DNA from: Labilibaculum sp. DW002
GTDB lineage: Bacteria; Bacteroidota; Bacteroidia; Bacteroidales; Marinifilaceae
Assembly: GCF_029029525.1 (NCBI RefSeq)
Contig: NZ_JAKJSC010000006.1
Coordinates: 62,001 to 126,000 of the forward strand
Length of the DNA stretch: 64,000 nt
Direction of reading: 5' to 3'
In this document: positions 1 through 8,880 of the stretch, in pieces
How the letters are laid out: each line of letters starts with the position of its first letter
How positions within the stretch are numbered: position 1 is the stretch's first letter
Notes under the pieces: model-generated
What the model was told of the DNA's origin: nothing
The model's input: the letters and a program-made list of their open reading frames with translations, nothing else
Databases searched by the model: none
Program-made: the position numbers and the translations under genes

Positions 1-268
1 TTTTTTCAAAAGAAGTACCTGTTTACAGAATCCTCAAAGCCTATAATTGAAGGCCTAATGAACTAAAATTACGTAATTTCCATGAAATCATCTGATATTT
101 AAGAAATTAATTTGCTTCATCAAATGAATTAGCCATTTGGTCATAATGGTTTACGTTCGCCCACACGATTTTTAATCAAATATTGGCTTGCAAAAAGTAT
201 TTTAAGCTGATGACAATCTTTCTATTTCAAAGCTATCTCACAGAATAATAAAAACTTACACAATTACC

Positions 269-287
269 TTTGTAATCTGTTTGTAAT
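269..287 (+). promoter_or_regulatory. Pho-box-like direct repeat upstream of Na/Pi cotransporter
   Basis: TTTGTAAT occurs at 269-276 and again at 280-287, a spacing of exactly 11 bp. PhoB-type response regulators bind tandem repeats with this helical period. The position about 80 bp ahead of the probable -7 box, in front of a phosphate transporter, suggests a phosphate-regulated operator. The repeat differs from the E. coli consensus (CTGTCAT), so this is an inference. Confidence 0.35.
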
Positions 288-365
288 AATTTTTTAAGCT
301 TATTTTTACCTTGTCTTAATACTGAATTAACATTGCCAAAAATTAGAGATTCTATAAATATCTTC

Positions 366-373
366 TATTTTTG
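366..373 (+). promoter_or_regulatory. Bacteroidota-type -7 box for Na/Pi cotransporter
   Basis: TATTTTTG matches TAnnTTTG exactly and lies 50 bases before the ATG. No clear TTG is visible at the usual -33 spacing, which would fit a promoter that depends on an activator such as a Pho-type regulator. Confidence 0.4.
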
Positions 374-423
374 CGACCTTATTGAAACTAATCAATTGAA
401 AAACAAATAAATTTAGACTAATT

Positions 424-2118
424 ATGAATTACGGTTTAGGTGATTTCCTGACACTCATCGGATCCTTAGGGTTATTTCTTTATGGGATGAAATTAATGAG
501 TGAGGCTTTACAAAAGGTAGCCGGAGAGAAAATGAGATCGATTCTGTCGGCAATGACATCAAATCGTGTGAAGGGTGTTATGACTGGTGTGTTAATTACA
601 GCATTAATTCAGTCATCATCGGCAACTACAGTAATGGTAGTTAGTTTTGTAAATGCAGGCTTACTATCCTTAGTAGAGTCGGTTGGTGTAATTATGGGTG
701 CGAATATTGGTACCACTATTACAGCTTGGCTAATTTCCTTATTAGGATTTAAAGTTAGTATGAGCGCCATCTCTTTACCATTAATAGGTTTGAGTTTACC
801 TTTATTATTCTCTGGAAATCGTTCGAGAAAGAACTGGGGAGAGTTGGTAATCGGTTTTGCCTTATTATTCATAGGTCTTCAGTTTCTGAAGGAATCGATG
901 CCGGACATCAAAAATAACCCGGCAATATTAAATTTTCTGACTGCTTATACTGATTTAGGTTTTGGGTCGTACTTATTATTTGCAGGTATTGGTACCGTGC
1001 TTACCGTTTTAATTCAATCCTCATCGGCTACAATGGCACTTACTTTGGTTATGTGTAACAGTGGATGGATCAGTTTTGAGATGGCAGCAGCCATGGTACT
1101 TGGTGAAAATATTGGTACAACAATTACAGCTAACCTTGCTGCAATGGTAGCTAATACATCTGCCAAAAGAGCTGCTCGTGCTCACTTGATATTTAATACC
1201 GTAGGTGTTCTTTGGATGTTGATGGTTCTACCTTATTTCCTTGAAAGTGTAGCTTGGGTTAGTCAAAATTTCTTTGGACAAGGCAATGCATTTACCGATG
1301 CTGCAGCTGTACCCGTAACTTTATCCTTATTCCATACAGGATTCAACATTCTTAATGTTGTGATTATGATTTGGTTTGCTAATCTTATTGTGAAAGTAGT
1401 AACCAAATTAGTTCCAGTAAAAGAAGATGCGGAAGAAGAATTTAAACTTCAGCACATTAAAACGGGTACACTTTCTACTCCTGAGGCTTCTTTATTCTTG
1501 GCAAAACAAGAAATTAGCACCTATGTAAAGAGTACGAAAAAAATGTTTAGCTATACCAAGCAAGCATTTAACGAAACCAACGATAAAACTTTTAATAAGT
1601 TATTCGATAAAATTTCAACACGAGAAGATGAAAGTGATGATATGGAAGTGGAAATTGCTAATTTCCTTACCTCTGTTTCTGAAACTCGTTTGAGTACTGA
1701 AAACTCGGAACGTGTGCGTGCTTATTTTAAAATGGTAAGTGACATTGAAAGTGTTGGTGATTCGACCTTAAATCTTGCGAAAGCAATGAAGAGAAAGCGT
1801 GAGCAAAAAGCTTGGTTCCCTCAAGAATTAAGAGACAATATCAACAAGATGTTTGAGCATGTAGATGAAGCTCTTGACATGATGCACGAGAATACTAAAA
1901 TGGAATTTTCGGAAGTTCGCATTAAGAAAGCTTGGGAAATTGAGCGTGAAATCAACGATTACAGAACGGCTCTTAAAACGGAGCATTTAGCAAATGTTGA
2001 GGAAAACAAATACAAGTATCAAGCTGGTATTATTTACAACGATATGTTCTCTGAGTGTGAAAAAATCGGTGATTACTGTATCAATGTAAGTGAAGCAATC
2101 AACGAGATTAAGGAATAA
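424..2118 (+). CDS. Na/Pi cotransporter family protein with PhoU-like C-terminus
   Basis: Inner-membrane sodium/phosphate symporter of the NptA/PNaS (SLC34-like) family. The family's duplicated QSSSAT motif is present twice (IQSSSATT near residue 63 and IQSSSATM near residue 197), each followed by a GxNIGTTIT motif (GANIGTTIT and GENIGTTIT), so both inverted repeats of the transport core are intact. About eight hydrophobic segments fill residues 1-335. The remaining 225 residues are helical and PhoU-like, a usual arrangement for bacterial members of 550-600 residues. The gene stands alone between a promoter region with a Pho-box-like repeat and a bidirectional terminator. Phosphate uptake or export balance is the likely role; direction cannot be read from sequence. 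Confidence 0.93.
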   Translation: MNYGLGDFLTLIGSLGLFLYGMKLMSEALQKVAGEKMRSILSAMTSNRVKGVMTGVLITALIQSSSATTVMVVSFVNAGLLSLVESVGVIMGANIGTTITAWLISLLGFKVSMSAISLPLIGLSLPLLFSGNRSRKNWGELVIGFALLFIGLQFLKESMPDIKNNPAILNFLTAYTDLGFGSYLLFAGIGTVLTVLIQSSSATMALTLVMCNSGWISFEMAAAMVLGENIGTTITANLAAMVANTSAKRAARAHLIFNTVGVLWMLMVLPYFLESVAWVSQNFFGQGNAFTDAAAVPVTLSLFHTGFNILNVVIMIWFANLIVKVVTKLVPVKEDAEEEFKLQHIKTGTLSTPEASLFLAKQEISTYVKSTKKMFSYTKQAFNETNDKTFNKLFDKISTREDESDDMEVEIANFLTSVSETRLSTENSERVRAYFKMVSDIESVGDSTLNLAKAMKRKREQKAWFPQELRDNINKMFEHVDEALDMMHENTKMEFSEVRIKKAWEIEREINDYRTALKTEHLANVEENKYKYQAGIIYNDMFSECEKIGDYCINVSEAINEIKE

Positions 2119-2156
2119 ATTAAGCTTTTGGCTATTAGTTGTTAGCTTTTAGATAT

Positions 2157-2191
2157 AAAAAAATCCTCGCCACATGGCGGGGATTTTTTTT
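2157..2191. terminator. Bidirectional terminator
   Basis: The stem AATCCTCGCC/GGCGGGGATT with loop ACAT has an A-run on the left and a T-run on the right. It can end the Na/Pi gene on the plus strand and the convergent C_GCAxxG_C_C gene on the minus strand. Confidence 0.85.
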
Positions 2192-2208
2192 ATATCTGAC
2201 AATTTGTA

Positions 2209-2652
2209 TTACTCTTTTGTTATCAATTCAATTAATTTAACCGAATCGGAAATACACTTGGAACAGATGTTCTTTTTCATATCCTTATCCTGAAATTCCC
2301 TCTCTCCTTCTCGTGTTTTAAAATCACAATTCAAAATTGTCTTGCAGTCGAGTGAACCATGCAAAGATTTGAAGTAAAGGCTAAACCTTTCAATCATTTC
2401 ATTCGTGGCATTTCTAGCATCAACATTATCCGCATATTTCTTAGAATTGTAAATACCCAATACCATAAAAGATCCTGTAACTGCGCCACACGTCTCTTGC
2501 ATTTTTCCCATTCCTCCACCAAAACCCGCAGATACGGATAATGCCATTTTTGGATCAAATTCCAAATAATCAGAATAAGCAGTCAGTAAAGACTGGGCAC
2601 AATTCATCCCATTGTAAAACGAATGGATGGCTTTTTCTTTAATTTCTTCCAT
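2209..2652 (-). CDS. C_GCAxxG_C_C family protein
   Basis: A 147-residue protein of the C_GCAxxG_C_C family (putative redox-active, cysteine-rich). The sequence shows NCAQSLL near residue 17, AGFGGGMGKMQETCGAVTG near 42-60 and the C-terminal pair CKTIL...CSKC, so the spaced cysteines that define the family are present. No signal peptide is visible; it should be cytoplasmic. Biochemical function is not established for the family; metal or redox cofactor binding is inferred from the cysteines. It stands alone and converges on the phosphate transporter gene. Confidence 0.85.
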   Translation of the reverse strand: MEEIKEKAIHSFYNGMNCAQSLLTAYSDYLEFDPKMALSVSAGFGGGMGKMQETCGAVTGSFMVLGIYNSKKYADNVDARNATNEMIERFSLYFKSLHGSLDCKTILNCDFKTREGEREFQDKDMKKNICSKCISDSVKLIELITKE

Positions 2653-2707
2653 CAGAATAATTTATATCTTTAATTGGGTATAAAGATAAGCATATTACTA
2701 AACGATA

Positions 2708-2730
2708 AAAGCCCACCCGAAGTGAGCTTT
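2708..2730 (-). terminator. Terminator at end of mannoside operon
   Basis: AAAGC-C-CAC / GTG-A-GCTTT stem around a CCGAA loop. It is the degenerate partner of the hairpins at 5694 and 16105, and lies just downstream of the decayed GH92 tail. The homology between the 2.7 and 5.7 kb copies includes the hairpin. Confidence 0.65.
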
Positions 2731-2751
2731 AATCATTACTAATCTTATCAA

Positions 2752-2893
2752 TTACTTTTGAACTATTCCCCACTCCTCATTCGGCTCAGTTCCCATTTCC
2801 AACTCTAACTTCCCACCTTTTAGTAATTCGCTAGCTGGAAATTTAAAGTCCTGTAAAGTCTTTCCATTTAGCTGACTGAACGTATTTATTCAA
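2752..2893 (-). pseudogene. Decayed duplicate of the GH92 3' end
   Basis: Read on the minus strand, this stretch matches the last ~47 codons of the GH92 gene at 5742-8870, roughly 85% by eye. The first part (NKYVQSAK) is broken by a 5-base deletion relative to the parent. The last part is still open: GKTLQDFKFPASELLKGG..., then ...EPNEEWGIVQK and a stop, parallel to ...EPNKDWGIVK in the parent. The homology continues into the terminator hairpin. The GH3 stop codon (GAA TAA) is formed inside its first bases, where the parent has AACAAATAC and this copy AATAAATAC. The two copies lie in direct orientation about 2,990 bp apart and bracket the GH3 gene. Confidence 0.85.
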
Positions 2894-5552
2894 CAGTTAA
2901 AATCGTTTTCAACCTAATATCATTTGACGAAGCACCTACCATTAATCTGAAATCTCCAGGCTCTACCACCCATTTCATTTCTTTATTAAGCAATTGCAAA
3001 AGTTTAGGAGTAACTTCAAATGATACCTCTTTGCTTTCTCCCTTTTTAAGGTGAAGTCTTTGAAAGCCTTTTAGCGCTAGTACTGGTTGTGAAACTGATG
3101 ACATAACATCTTTAATGTAAAATTGTACTACCTCATCTCCATCGTATTTTCCTGTATTCATAACAGTTAAACGTAATGTTGTGCTCTCAGTATTATTGAT
3201 TGTGTTTTTATCAATCTTTATATCACTGTATTTAAAATTTGTATAACTCAATCCATAACCAAATGGGAACAATGGTTTTCCTGTTAAGTTTACATAATTG
3301 TCACCTCTACCAGTCGGTTTGTGATTGTAATATAAAGGCAACTGTGATTCATGAACTGGAAAGGTTATAGGCAATCTTCCTGCTGGATTGTAATCGCCAA
3401 ATAGAATGTCTGCAACAGCATTACCACCTTCATCACCTCCGTACCACATATCTACAATAGCTGGTACATCGTTAATCCAATTTTGCATGGTAATTGCGCT
3501 ACCACCTGTTAGAACAACAACAACCGGTGTTCCTGTTTTTGCCACAGCTTTTATTAATTCTTCCTGATGACCTAGTAAAGAAAGATATGCTCTGTCTCTA
3601 AATTCACCTTCTTCAATTCCAACACATACAACAGCTACATCTGATGATTTTGCCATAGAAGCAGCCTTTGCAATTTTATTCTGCCAGTTATTTTCGACTC
3701 CTGCATTCCACACCATTTTAAACACTACATTTCCAGTAGTCTCAAAAAACTCAACTTTAAGATCATAAGTTTTGTCTTTCTCGAAGTAATAAGGTGTAGT
3801 TATTTGCTGTACTGTTTGTTTTCTCCAATTGTCAATTACCAATTCGTTGTTAATATATACTCGGTAGCCATCATCACCATCAATTCCAATATCAAACTTT
3901 CCAGTTTGAGGTGCTTGTAACTTTCCAGTCCATCGAGCCGAATAGTAGTCGTAATTAATTATATTTTTATCTGGCGAATATAATGTCCAACCAAAGTGTA
4001 TATTTTTATCTACTCTTGATAATTCTGGTGTACCCTCCAAGCTAATATTATTGAAATATTCGGCTTTTAAACCAGCTTCTTTTTTACCATTATTAATATG
4101 AAAAAACTGTTCAGCAGGTATTGTTAAAAATTCCTGAGTAGTACGTTCTGATCCTTTGGCATAAGATACTTTAACATTTTCCCCTAGTTTGTTTTTAATT
4201 CCTTGTAAAACACTTACAGGATTATTTCCTGGACCTGAATAACCACCAAGTCTAGCCTCGTTAGCATCCGGACCAATAACAGCTATCGATTTTATATTTT
4301 TATTTAAAGGAAGTGTTTGCTCATTATTTTTTAGTAAAACAATAGATTCTAAAGCCGCTTCTTTAGCTAGGTTTCTGTGCTTTTTAAATCGATCTTTCTG
4401 ATTTGGTATTTCTACATAAGGGTTTTCAAACAAACCTAATTTAAATTTTGCATGTAACACACGTCTTACAGCCTCATCTACAGCTTTTTCATCAACCATC
4501 CCTTTTTCGAAAGCTTCATAAAAGGAAGGATAAGCTTCGTATGCTACTTCAAAAATAACATCCAATCCATTTTCTATCGATTGTGCTCCGGCTTCAGCAT
4601 TATCTTTAGCTGTTGCATGAAGTGGATTAAAAAGAGGTAATGAGCACGCATCGGAAATAACAAAACCATCAAAACCCCAGTCTTGCTTTAGCTTTTTATT
4701 CAATAACCAATTGTTGGCAGCTGCCGGTTCGCCGTCAATAGAATTGTAAGCTGTCATAACCGACCATGCATTAGCTTCCTGAAAACTTGCTTTGAAGGCG
4801 GGGAAATAAATTTCCTCTAATAAACGTTCGTTAAAATGAATTGGATAAGAATCTCTTCCTCCATCTCCAACATTCGCTACAAAGTGTTTTGGGGTAGTAA
4901 TAATGCCCATTTCTTCGAAAGTAGAAATGTAAGAAACAGCCATCTTGGTTGTTAAAAAAGGGTCTTCTCCGTAAGTCTCTTCCACACGTCCCCATCTTGC
5001 ATCTCTAGAAATATTAATAACTGGTGAAAGAATTTGACGAATACCTCTTGCCTTAACTTCTTTGGCAATAGCTAAAGAAATACTATCCATTAAATTAGTA
5101 TTCCATGTAGCAGCTAATCCAATAGCTTGTGGAAATGCGGTTGCATCTTTTCGTACCAATCCATGAAGTGCCTCATCAAAAAGAATAATCGGAATTCCCA
5201 AGCGAGTTTCTTCCATGAAATATTTCTGAATATCATTCGCACGTTTTGCCGTTTCTATTACAGTTCCGCCACCAGAATAATCTAAGATCTGGGTTCTTCC
5301 AGTTCCCGAAGAAGTTTTTGTATGAACTTGAAATCCAAAAATACCATTCTTGTATTTTTCTTTTCCTTCACTCAAATCTCCAGCAAGCATAAACAACTGC
5401 CAAAATTTTTCTTCAACTGTCATTCTTGACAATAAATCATCAACCCGCTTTTCAATTTTTAGGCTTGAATTTTTATATCCTGGTAGATTATCTTTCTTCG
5501 TACATCCAAAAAATACTAGAGTTGCTAACAGCAACAGGTAAATTTTTTTCAT
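2886..5552 (-). CDS. GH3 glycoside hydrolase with inserted PA14 domain, lipoprotein
   Basis: Secreted lipoprotein (signal peptide, cysteine 17 in FFGC) of glycoside hydrolase family 3, 888 residues. The GH3 N-terminal barrel covers about 35-370, with KHF near 222 and the nucleophile Asp near 301 in GFVISDAC. The alpha/beta sandwich domain follows and is split by a PA14 domain at about 493-620 (GLKAEYFNN...GDDGYRVYINNELV), a known GH3 layout linked to carbohydrate binding. An FnIII-like domain ends the protein. GH3 enzymes usually act as beta-glucosidases, beta-xylosidases or related exo-enzymes; the substrate here is unknown. It is the last gene of the mannoside operon, 189 bp after a GH92 gene with a terminator-like hairpin between them, so expression may be lower or uncoupled. 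It sits between direct repeats of the GH92 tail, suggesting later insertion. Confidence 0.92.
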   Translation of the reverse strand: MKKIYLLLLATLVFFGCTKKDNLPGYKNSSLKIEKRVDDLLSRMTVEEKFWQLFMLAGDLSEGKEKYKNGIFGFQVHTKTSSGTGRTQILDYSGGGTVIETAKRANDIQKYFMEETRLGIPIILFDEALHGLVRKDATAFPQAIGLAATWNTNLMDSISLAIAKEVKARGIRQILSPVINISRDARWGRVEETYGEDPFLTTKMAVSYISTFEEMGIITTPKHFVANVGDGGRDSYPIHFNERLLEEIYFPAFKASFQEANAWSVMTAYNSIDGEPAAANNWLLNKKLKQDWGFDGFVISDACSLPLFNPLHATAKDNAEAGAQSIENGLDVIFEVAYEAYPSFYEAFEKGMVDEKAVDEAVRRVLHAKFKLGLFENPYVEIPNQKDRFKKHRNLAKEAALESIVLLKNNEQTLPLNKNIKSIAVIGPDANEARLGGYSGPGNNPVSVLQGIKNKLGENVKVSYAKGSERTTQEFLTIPAEQFFHINNGKKEAGLKAEYFNNISLEGTPELSRVDKNIHFGWTLYSPDKNIINYDYYSARWTGKLQAPQTGKFDIGIDGDDGYRVYINNELVIDNWRKQTVQQITTPYYFEKDKTYDLKVEFFETTGNVVFKMVWNAGVENNWQNKIAKAASMAKSSDVAVVCVGIEEGEFRDRAYLSLLGHQEELIKAVAKTGTPVVVVLTGGSAITMQNWINDVPAIVDMWYGGDEGGNAVADILFGDYNPAGRLPITFPVHESQLPLYYNHKPTGRGDNYVNLTGKPLFPFGYGLSYTNFKYSDIKIDKNTINNTESTTLRLTVMNTGKYDGDEVVQFYIKDVMSSVSQPVLALKGFQRLHLKKGESKEVSFEVTPKLLQLLNKEMKWVVEPGDFRLMVGASSNDIRLKTILTVE

Positions 5553-5693
5553 GGTATTTTATTAAAATTTGAACTTTTAATGTCAGTCTGTTCTTGTCTG
5601 TTCTGCAATATTAATTAATCATGCTTAGTTTTGGATTAAAATCCGATTAACCCGTTATTTTTTTAATTAATTCTTGCATTCTGAAATGGAAAT

Positions 5694-5713
5694 AGCCCAC
5701 CCGAAGGTGAGCT
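5694..5713 (-). terminator. Internal terminator or attenuator between GH92 and GH3
   Basis: AGC-C-CACC / GGTG-A-GCT hairpin with CGAA loop and one C.A mismatch, directly after the GH92 stop. It probably reduces read-through from the mannosidase genes into the GH3 gene. Confidence 0.6.
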
Positions 5714-5741
5714 TTCTTATCTATTAATTTATTGAATACTT

Positions 5742-8700
5742 TTATTTAACGATTCCCCAATCCTTATTAGGCTCAGCTCCCATTTCCAGCTCTAACTTAC
5801 CGCCTTTTAGCAATTCGCTTGCAGGAAATTTAAAGTCCTGTAAAGACTTTCCATTTAACTTGGCTGATTGAACGTATTTGTTCAAACGAGATGCATTTTT
5901 TGCTTCAATTACAAACTTCTCTCCTCTTCCATATCTGTTTCCTAAGTCGATTTCAACCTTCTCAAATAATGGACTGGCAATTTCATACACTGGTTCTGTG
6001 CTACACCCACCATCTGTTTGGAATAAACCTAAAGATGCCATCACCAACCAGCCACTCATTTGTCCTTGATCCTCATCGCCTAAATAAGCATTCGAAACGC
6101 CTATGCCGTAGTATCGATCCATAATGGCTCTGCTCCATTTTTGTGTTAACCAAGGTTTTCCAACCCAGTTAAACAAAAATGCAAAATGCATCGATTGTTG
6201 ATTTCCTTGCATTACCGGATAGTTCCAATACTGATCATTCAGCCCGTTGTAACGTGTTTTATCGCTTTCTGTGAATCCCCAATCCAAACGCTCAATAAAT
6301 CGATCTTTACCAATTGCTTCGGCTAAAGCAGGAACATCTTGTGGAACAAAATAGGTCAATTGCCAAGCATTTCCTTCCACATAATGATGATTAGCTCCCG
6401 ATTTGTACGGATCAAAATCTGCTTTCCAGTTTCCTTTTGCATCCTTCATACGAGCAAATCCCATCTCCTTATCGATGATATTTTTCCAATAATATCCTCG
6501 TTTTAAGAATGTTTTATAATCGGCTTTTTTGCCCAATGCTTTTGCAAACTGCGAAACCGTCCAATCATCATATGAATATTCCAAAGAATTTGAAAAACGT
6601 CCCTCATCGTAAGGTACATAACCATGTTTCAGGTAAGTAACTAAATCGCGGTTACCTGCAAATCCACCTCCAACTTTTCTCGCTGGTGTTGTTTGCATTT
6701 TTTTAACCGCTTCGTAAGCTTTATTTACATCGTAATCTCTAATTCCCATTTGGTAAGCACCTACAATTAATGGAATTTCATGTTCTGCTACCATCACAGG
6801 AACGTATTCCATTCCTGCAGGACCTTTAGCCAACCAACCATTGGCGTCATACATGGCCAGTTGCGATTTCACCCAACGATTACTCCATTCTGGTGTTACT
6901 AAATTCCAAAATTGATTTAGGTTCCAGAATGTATTCCAAAAAGCATCACAACCTAAAGCCGGTGAAGAAGGATCTTCCAACTGTCTAACCTTTTCATCTG
7001 CATCTCTCCATTCACCATTTACATCAGAGAAAATATTTCGACTACAAATAGAACGATACATTGCATTGTAAAAACGCTTTTTTTCGCCTCTATCATTGGT
7101 CGAAATCTTCACTCGACCCATTAATTTATTCCACTCTGAAACATGATAAGCTCTTACTGCATCAAAACTCCACTTGAAAGGATCAGAAATTTCTTTTTGC
7201 AAATTCTCAGCAGCATTGGCAATACTTACGTAAGAAATACCTGTTCGAACCTGAACCTGATTTCCTTCGTGTTTATTGAACTCAACATAAAATCCAGCAT
7301 CCTTAGGATTTTTACGTGAGATTTTTGTTGATTCAATTAAAGCATCATCTATCCAAGCACCGGCTTTTGCAATTGGCTGATCAAACTCAATTACAAAGAA
7401 AATTTTATATTCCTGATCGATTCCTCCAGCCCAGGTATTTTCAGTTAACTGATGAGAAAATCCTTCAATTCGTGTATCACTTACCTGAGTGATTTCCACC
7501 TCTTTGTTTTGATAGGTGTATTCGCAAGGAATTTGCAAATCAATCAAAATTCTGTTCTCCAAAGAATCTGGGAAAGTATATCGCTGAAATCCACATCGTG
7601 TTGTCGAAGTCAACTCAGCCTTGATGTTGTAGTCGGTTAATTCAACGGTGTAATATCCCAATGGTGCTTTTTCACTCGCCTTATCAATTCGTGAACGATA
7701 ACCACTATCAGGCTCTTTCTCATCACCCACCTTTATTTTCAAAGGACCATTTGTTGGCATAATTCCCAATCCTGCAACCGTCCATTCGTGAATATGACTA
7801 AAACATCCAATTGATTCGAAATTTGGCTCGTATCCTCCTTGCCAAGCCGCGTTCTGGTTATCCGGACTCAACTTTACCATGCTAAATGGCATCCATGGCC
7901 CTGGAGCAATCATCCAACGTGAATGACCAGTTCCCATCTTCGTATCTACATATTCAGCCGAAGTAATCGAATCGCAAGCCATTCTATGAACCTTGCCAGA
8001 CTCTACTTCAACATCATCAACTAAAATTTTATACTTACTATTTACCTCAGATTCCACAGCTGGCATAGGCGCTTCAAATTGATATCGTCCTTTCTCAACA
8101 GTTTCGCTAAATATCTCATCACCATCTAGTAAAACCTTTATCTCTGGCTTACCCGATAAATGCTCAACATCAACCAACATAGCTTGATAAGAACTTCCAT
8201 CTACATCTATCTCGTAATCAGCAGGCGAAACACCACGCAAGTGAATTAACTTATCTTCAACAAGCTTAACGTTCCCAGGACCTTCTAGTTTAATTTGATC
8301 GAATTTCAACCATGATCCTTCAATTGTGCTTAAAGAAATCTCATTTCCTCCTTTTTTAATTAGTTGCTTAGGAATTGGTATTTCAATCAGATACTCCGAT
8401 GAATCTTTAGGAGAAACATCAATTTTTGAATCTTCATTAATCACAGGAAGTCTATATTTCCATGATTTTCCATTTACTGAAACCTTAAAAAGCGGTAAAT
8501 CTTTTGAATTGCAATCCAAAACATCAACTGTCAATTTCCATTCTCCCGATTTTGAAAGTTTTTCAACTCCAAACAAAATATTTAAAGTACTTGATCTCCA
8601 ACCTGAAGTTCCCCATGTTCCACCCCAAGTATCACTAATACCTGGAATAATGTATGGCCAATCGGTATTTTCATTTGATGTTCCAACTAGGAAATACTTG

Positions 8701-8870
8701 TCTTCCCAGCCAAAATCATGAGCGATGTAATCTTTGTATTCATTGTTAGACAAAGCAAATTCTGATGCAGAATTATTGTTCTCACCTATTTGCCAAATTG
8801 TCTTATTTTTTGGTGTACATGCAGAAAATAGCATGCTTACTATCAGTATTAAAAAAGATAAGTTTTTCAT
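5742..8870 (-). CDS. GH92 alpha-mannosidase with N-terminal beta-sandwich domain, lipoprotein
   Basis: Exo-acting alpha-mannosidase of family GH92, 1042 residues, far longer than the usual ~750. Lipoprotein signal with Cys18 (LFSAC). Residues ~20-200 form an extra domain starting TIWQIGENNNSASEF and containing WGTSGWRSSTLNI; this resembles the CBM-like third domain of rhamnogalacturonan lyases (PL4), so it may bind carbohydrate. The GH92 core starts near 305 (YVDTKMGTGHSRWMIAPGP). The general-acid motif VEGNAWQLTYFVPQD is near 830 and GDEDQGQMSGW near 930, both typical of calcium-dependent GH92 active sites. It follows the isomerase gene by 10 bp. A decayed copy of its 3' end lies beyond the GH3 gene. 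Linkage specificity (1,2, 1,3, 1,4 or 1,6) cannot be read from sequence. Confidence 0.92.
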   Translation of the reverse strand: MKNLSFLILIVSMLFSACTPKNKTIWQIGENNNSASEFALSNNEYKDYIAHDFGWEDKYFLVGTSNENTDWPYIIPGISDTWGGTWGTSGWRSSTLNILFGVEKLSKSGEWKLTVDVLDCNSKDLPLFKVSVNGKSWKYRLPVINEDSKIDVSPKDSSEYLIEIPIPKQLIKKGGNEISLSTIEGSWLKFDQIKLEGPGNVKLVEDKLIHLRGVSPADYEIDVDGSSYQAMLVDVEHLSGKPEIKVLLDGDEIFSETVEKGRYQFEAPMPAVESEVNSKYKILVDDVEVESGKVHRMACDSITSAEYVDTKMGTGHSRWMIAPGPWMPFSMVKLSPDNQNAAWQGGYEPNFESIGCFSHIHEWTVAGLGIMPTNGPLKIKVGDEKEPDSGYRSRIDKASEKAPLGYYTVELTDYNIKAELTSTTRCGFQRYTFPDSLENRILIDLQIPCEYTYQNKEVEITQVSDTRIEGFSHQLTENTWAGGIDQEYKIFFVIEFDQPIAKAGAWIDDALIESTKISRKNPKDAGFYVEFNKHEGNQVQVRTGISYVSIANAAENLQKEISDPFKWSFDAVRAYHVSEWNKLMGRVKISTNDRGEKKRFYNAMYRSICSRNIFSDVNGEWRDADEKVRQLEDPSSPALGCDAFWNTFWNLNQFWNLVTPEWSNRWVKSQLAMYDANGWLAKGPAGMEYVPVMVAEHEIPLIVGAYQMGIRDYDVNKAYEAVKKMQTTPARKVGGGFAGNRDLVTYLKHGYVPYDEGRFSNSLEYSYDDWTVSQFAKALGKKADYKTFLKRGYYWKNIIDKEMGFARMKDAKGNWKADFDPYKSGANHHYVEGNAWQLTYFVPQDVPALAEAIGKDRFIERLDWGFTESDKTRYNGLNDQYWNYPVMQGNQQSMHFAFLFNWVGKPWLTQKWSRAIMDRYYGIGVSNAYLGDEDQGQMSGWLVMASLGLFQTDGGCSTEPVYEIASPLFEKVEIDLGNRYGRGEKFVIEAKNASRLNKYVQSAKLNGKSLQDFKFPASELLKGGKLELEMGAEPNKDWGIVK

Positions 8871-8880
8871 TTTATATGGA

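Larger units (their letters stand above)
1..423. other. Leading non-coding stretch upstream of the phosphate transporter
   Basis: No reading frame here looks like a gene. The right half is the promoter region of the Na/Pi cotransporter, with an 11-bp-period double repeat and a TAnnTTTG box listed separately. I recognise nothing in the first 240 bases; they may hold the 3' flank of a gene left of the window. Confidence 0.5.

Noticed and set aside
8326-8721. 131-codon plus-strand frame opposite the GH92 N-terminal domain
   Set aside because: Antisense shadow of a well-supported coding region.
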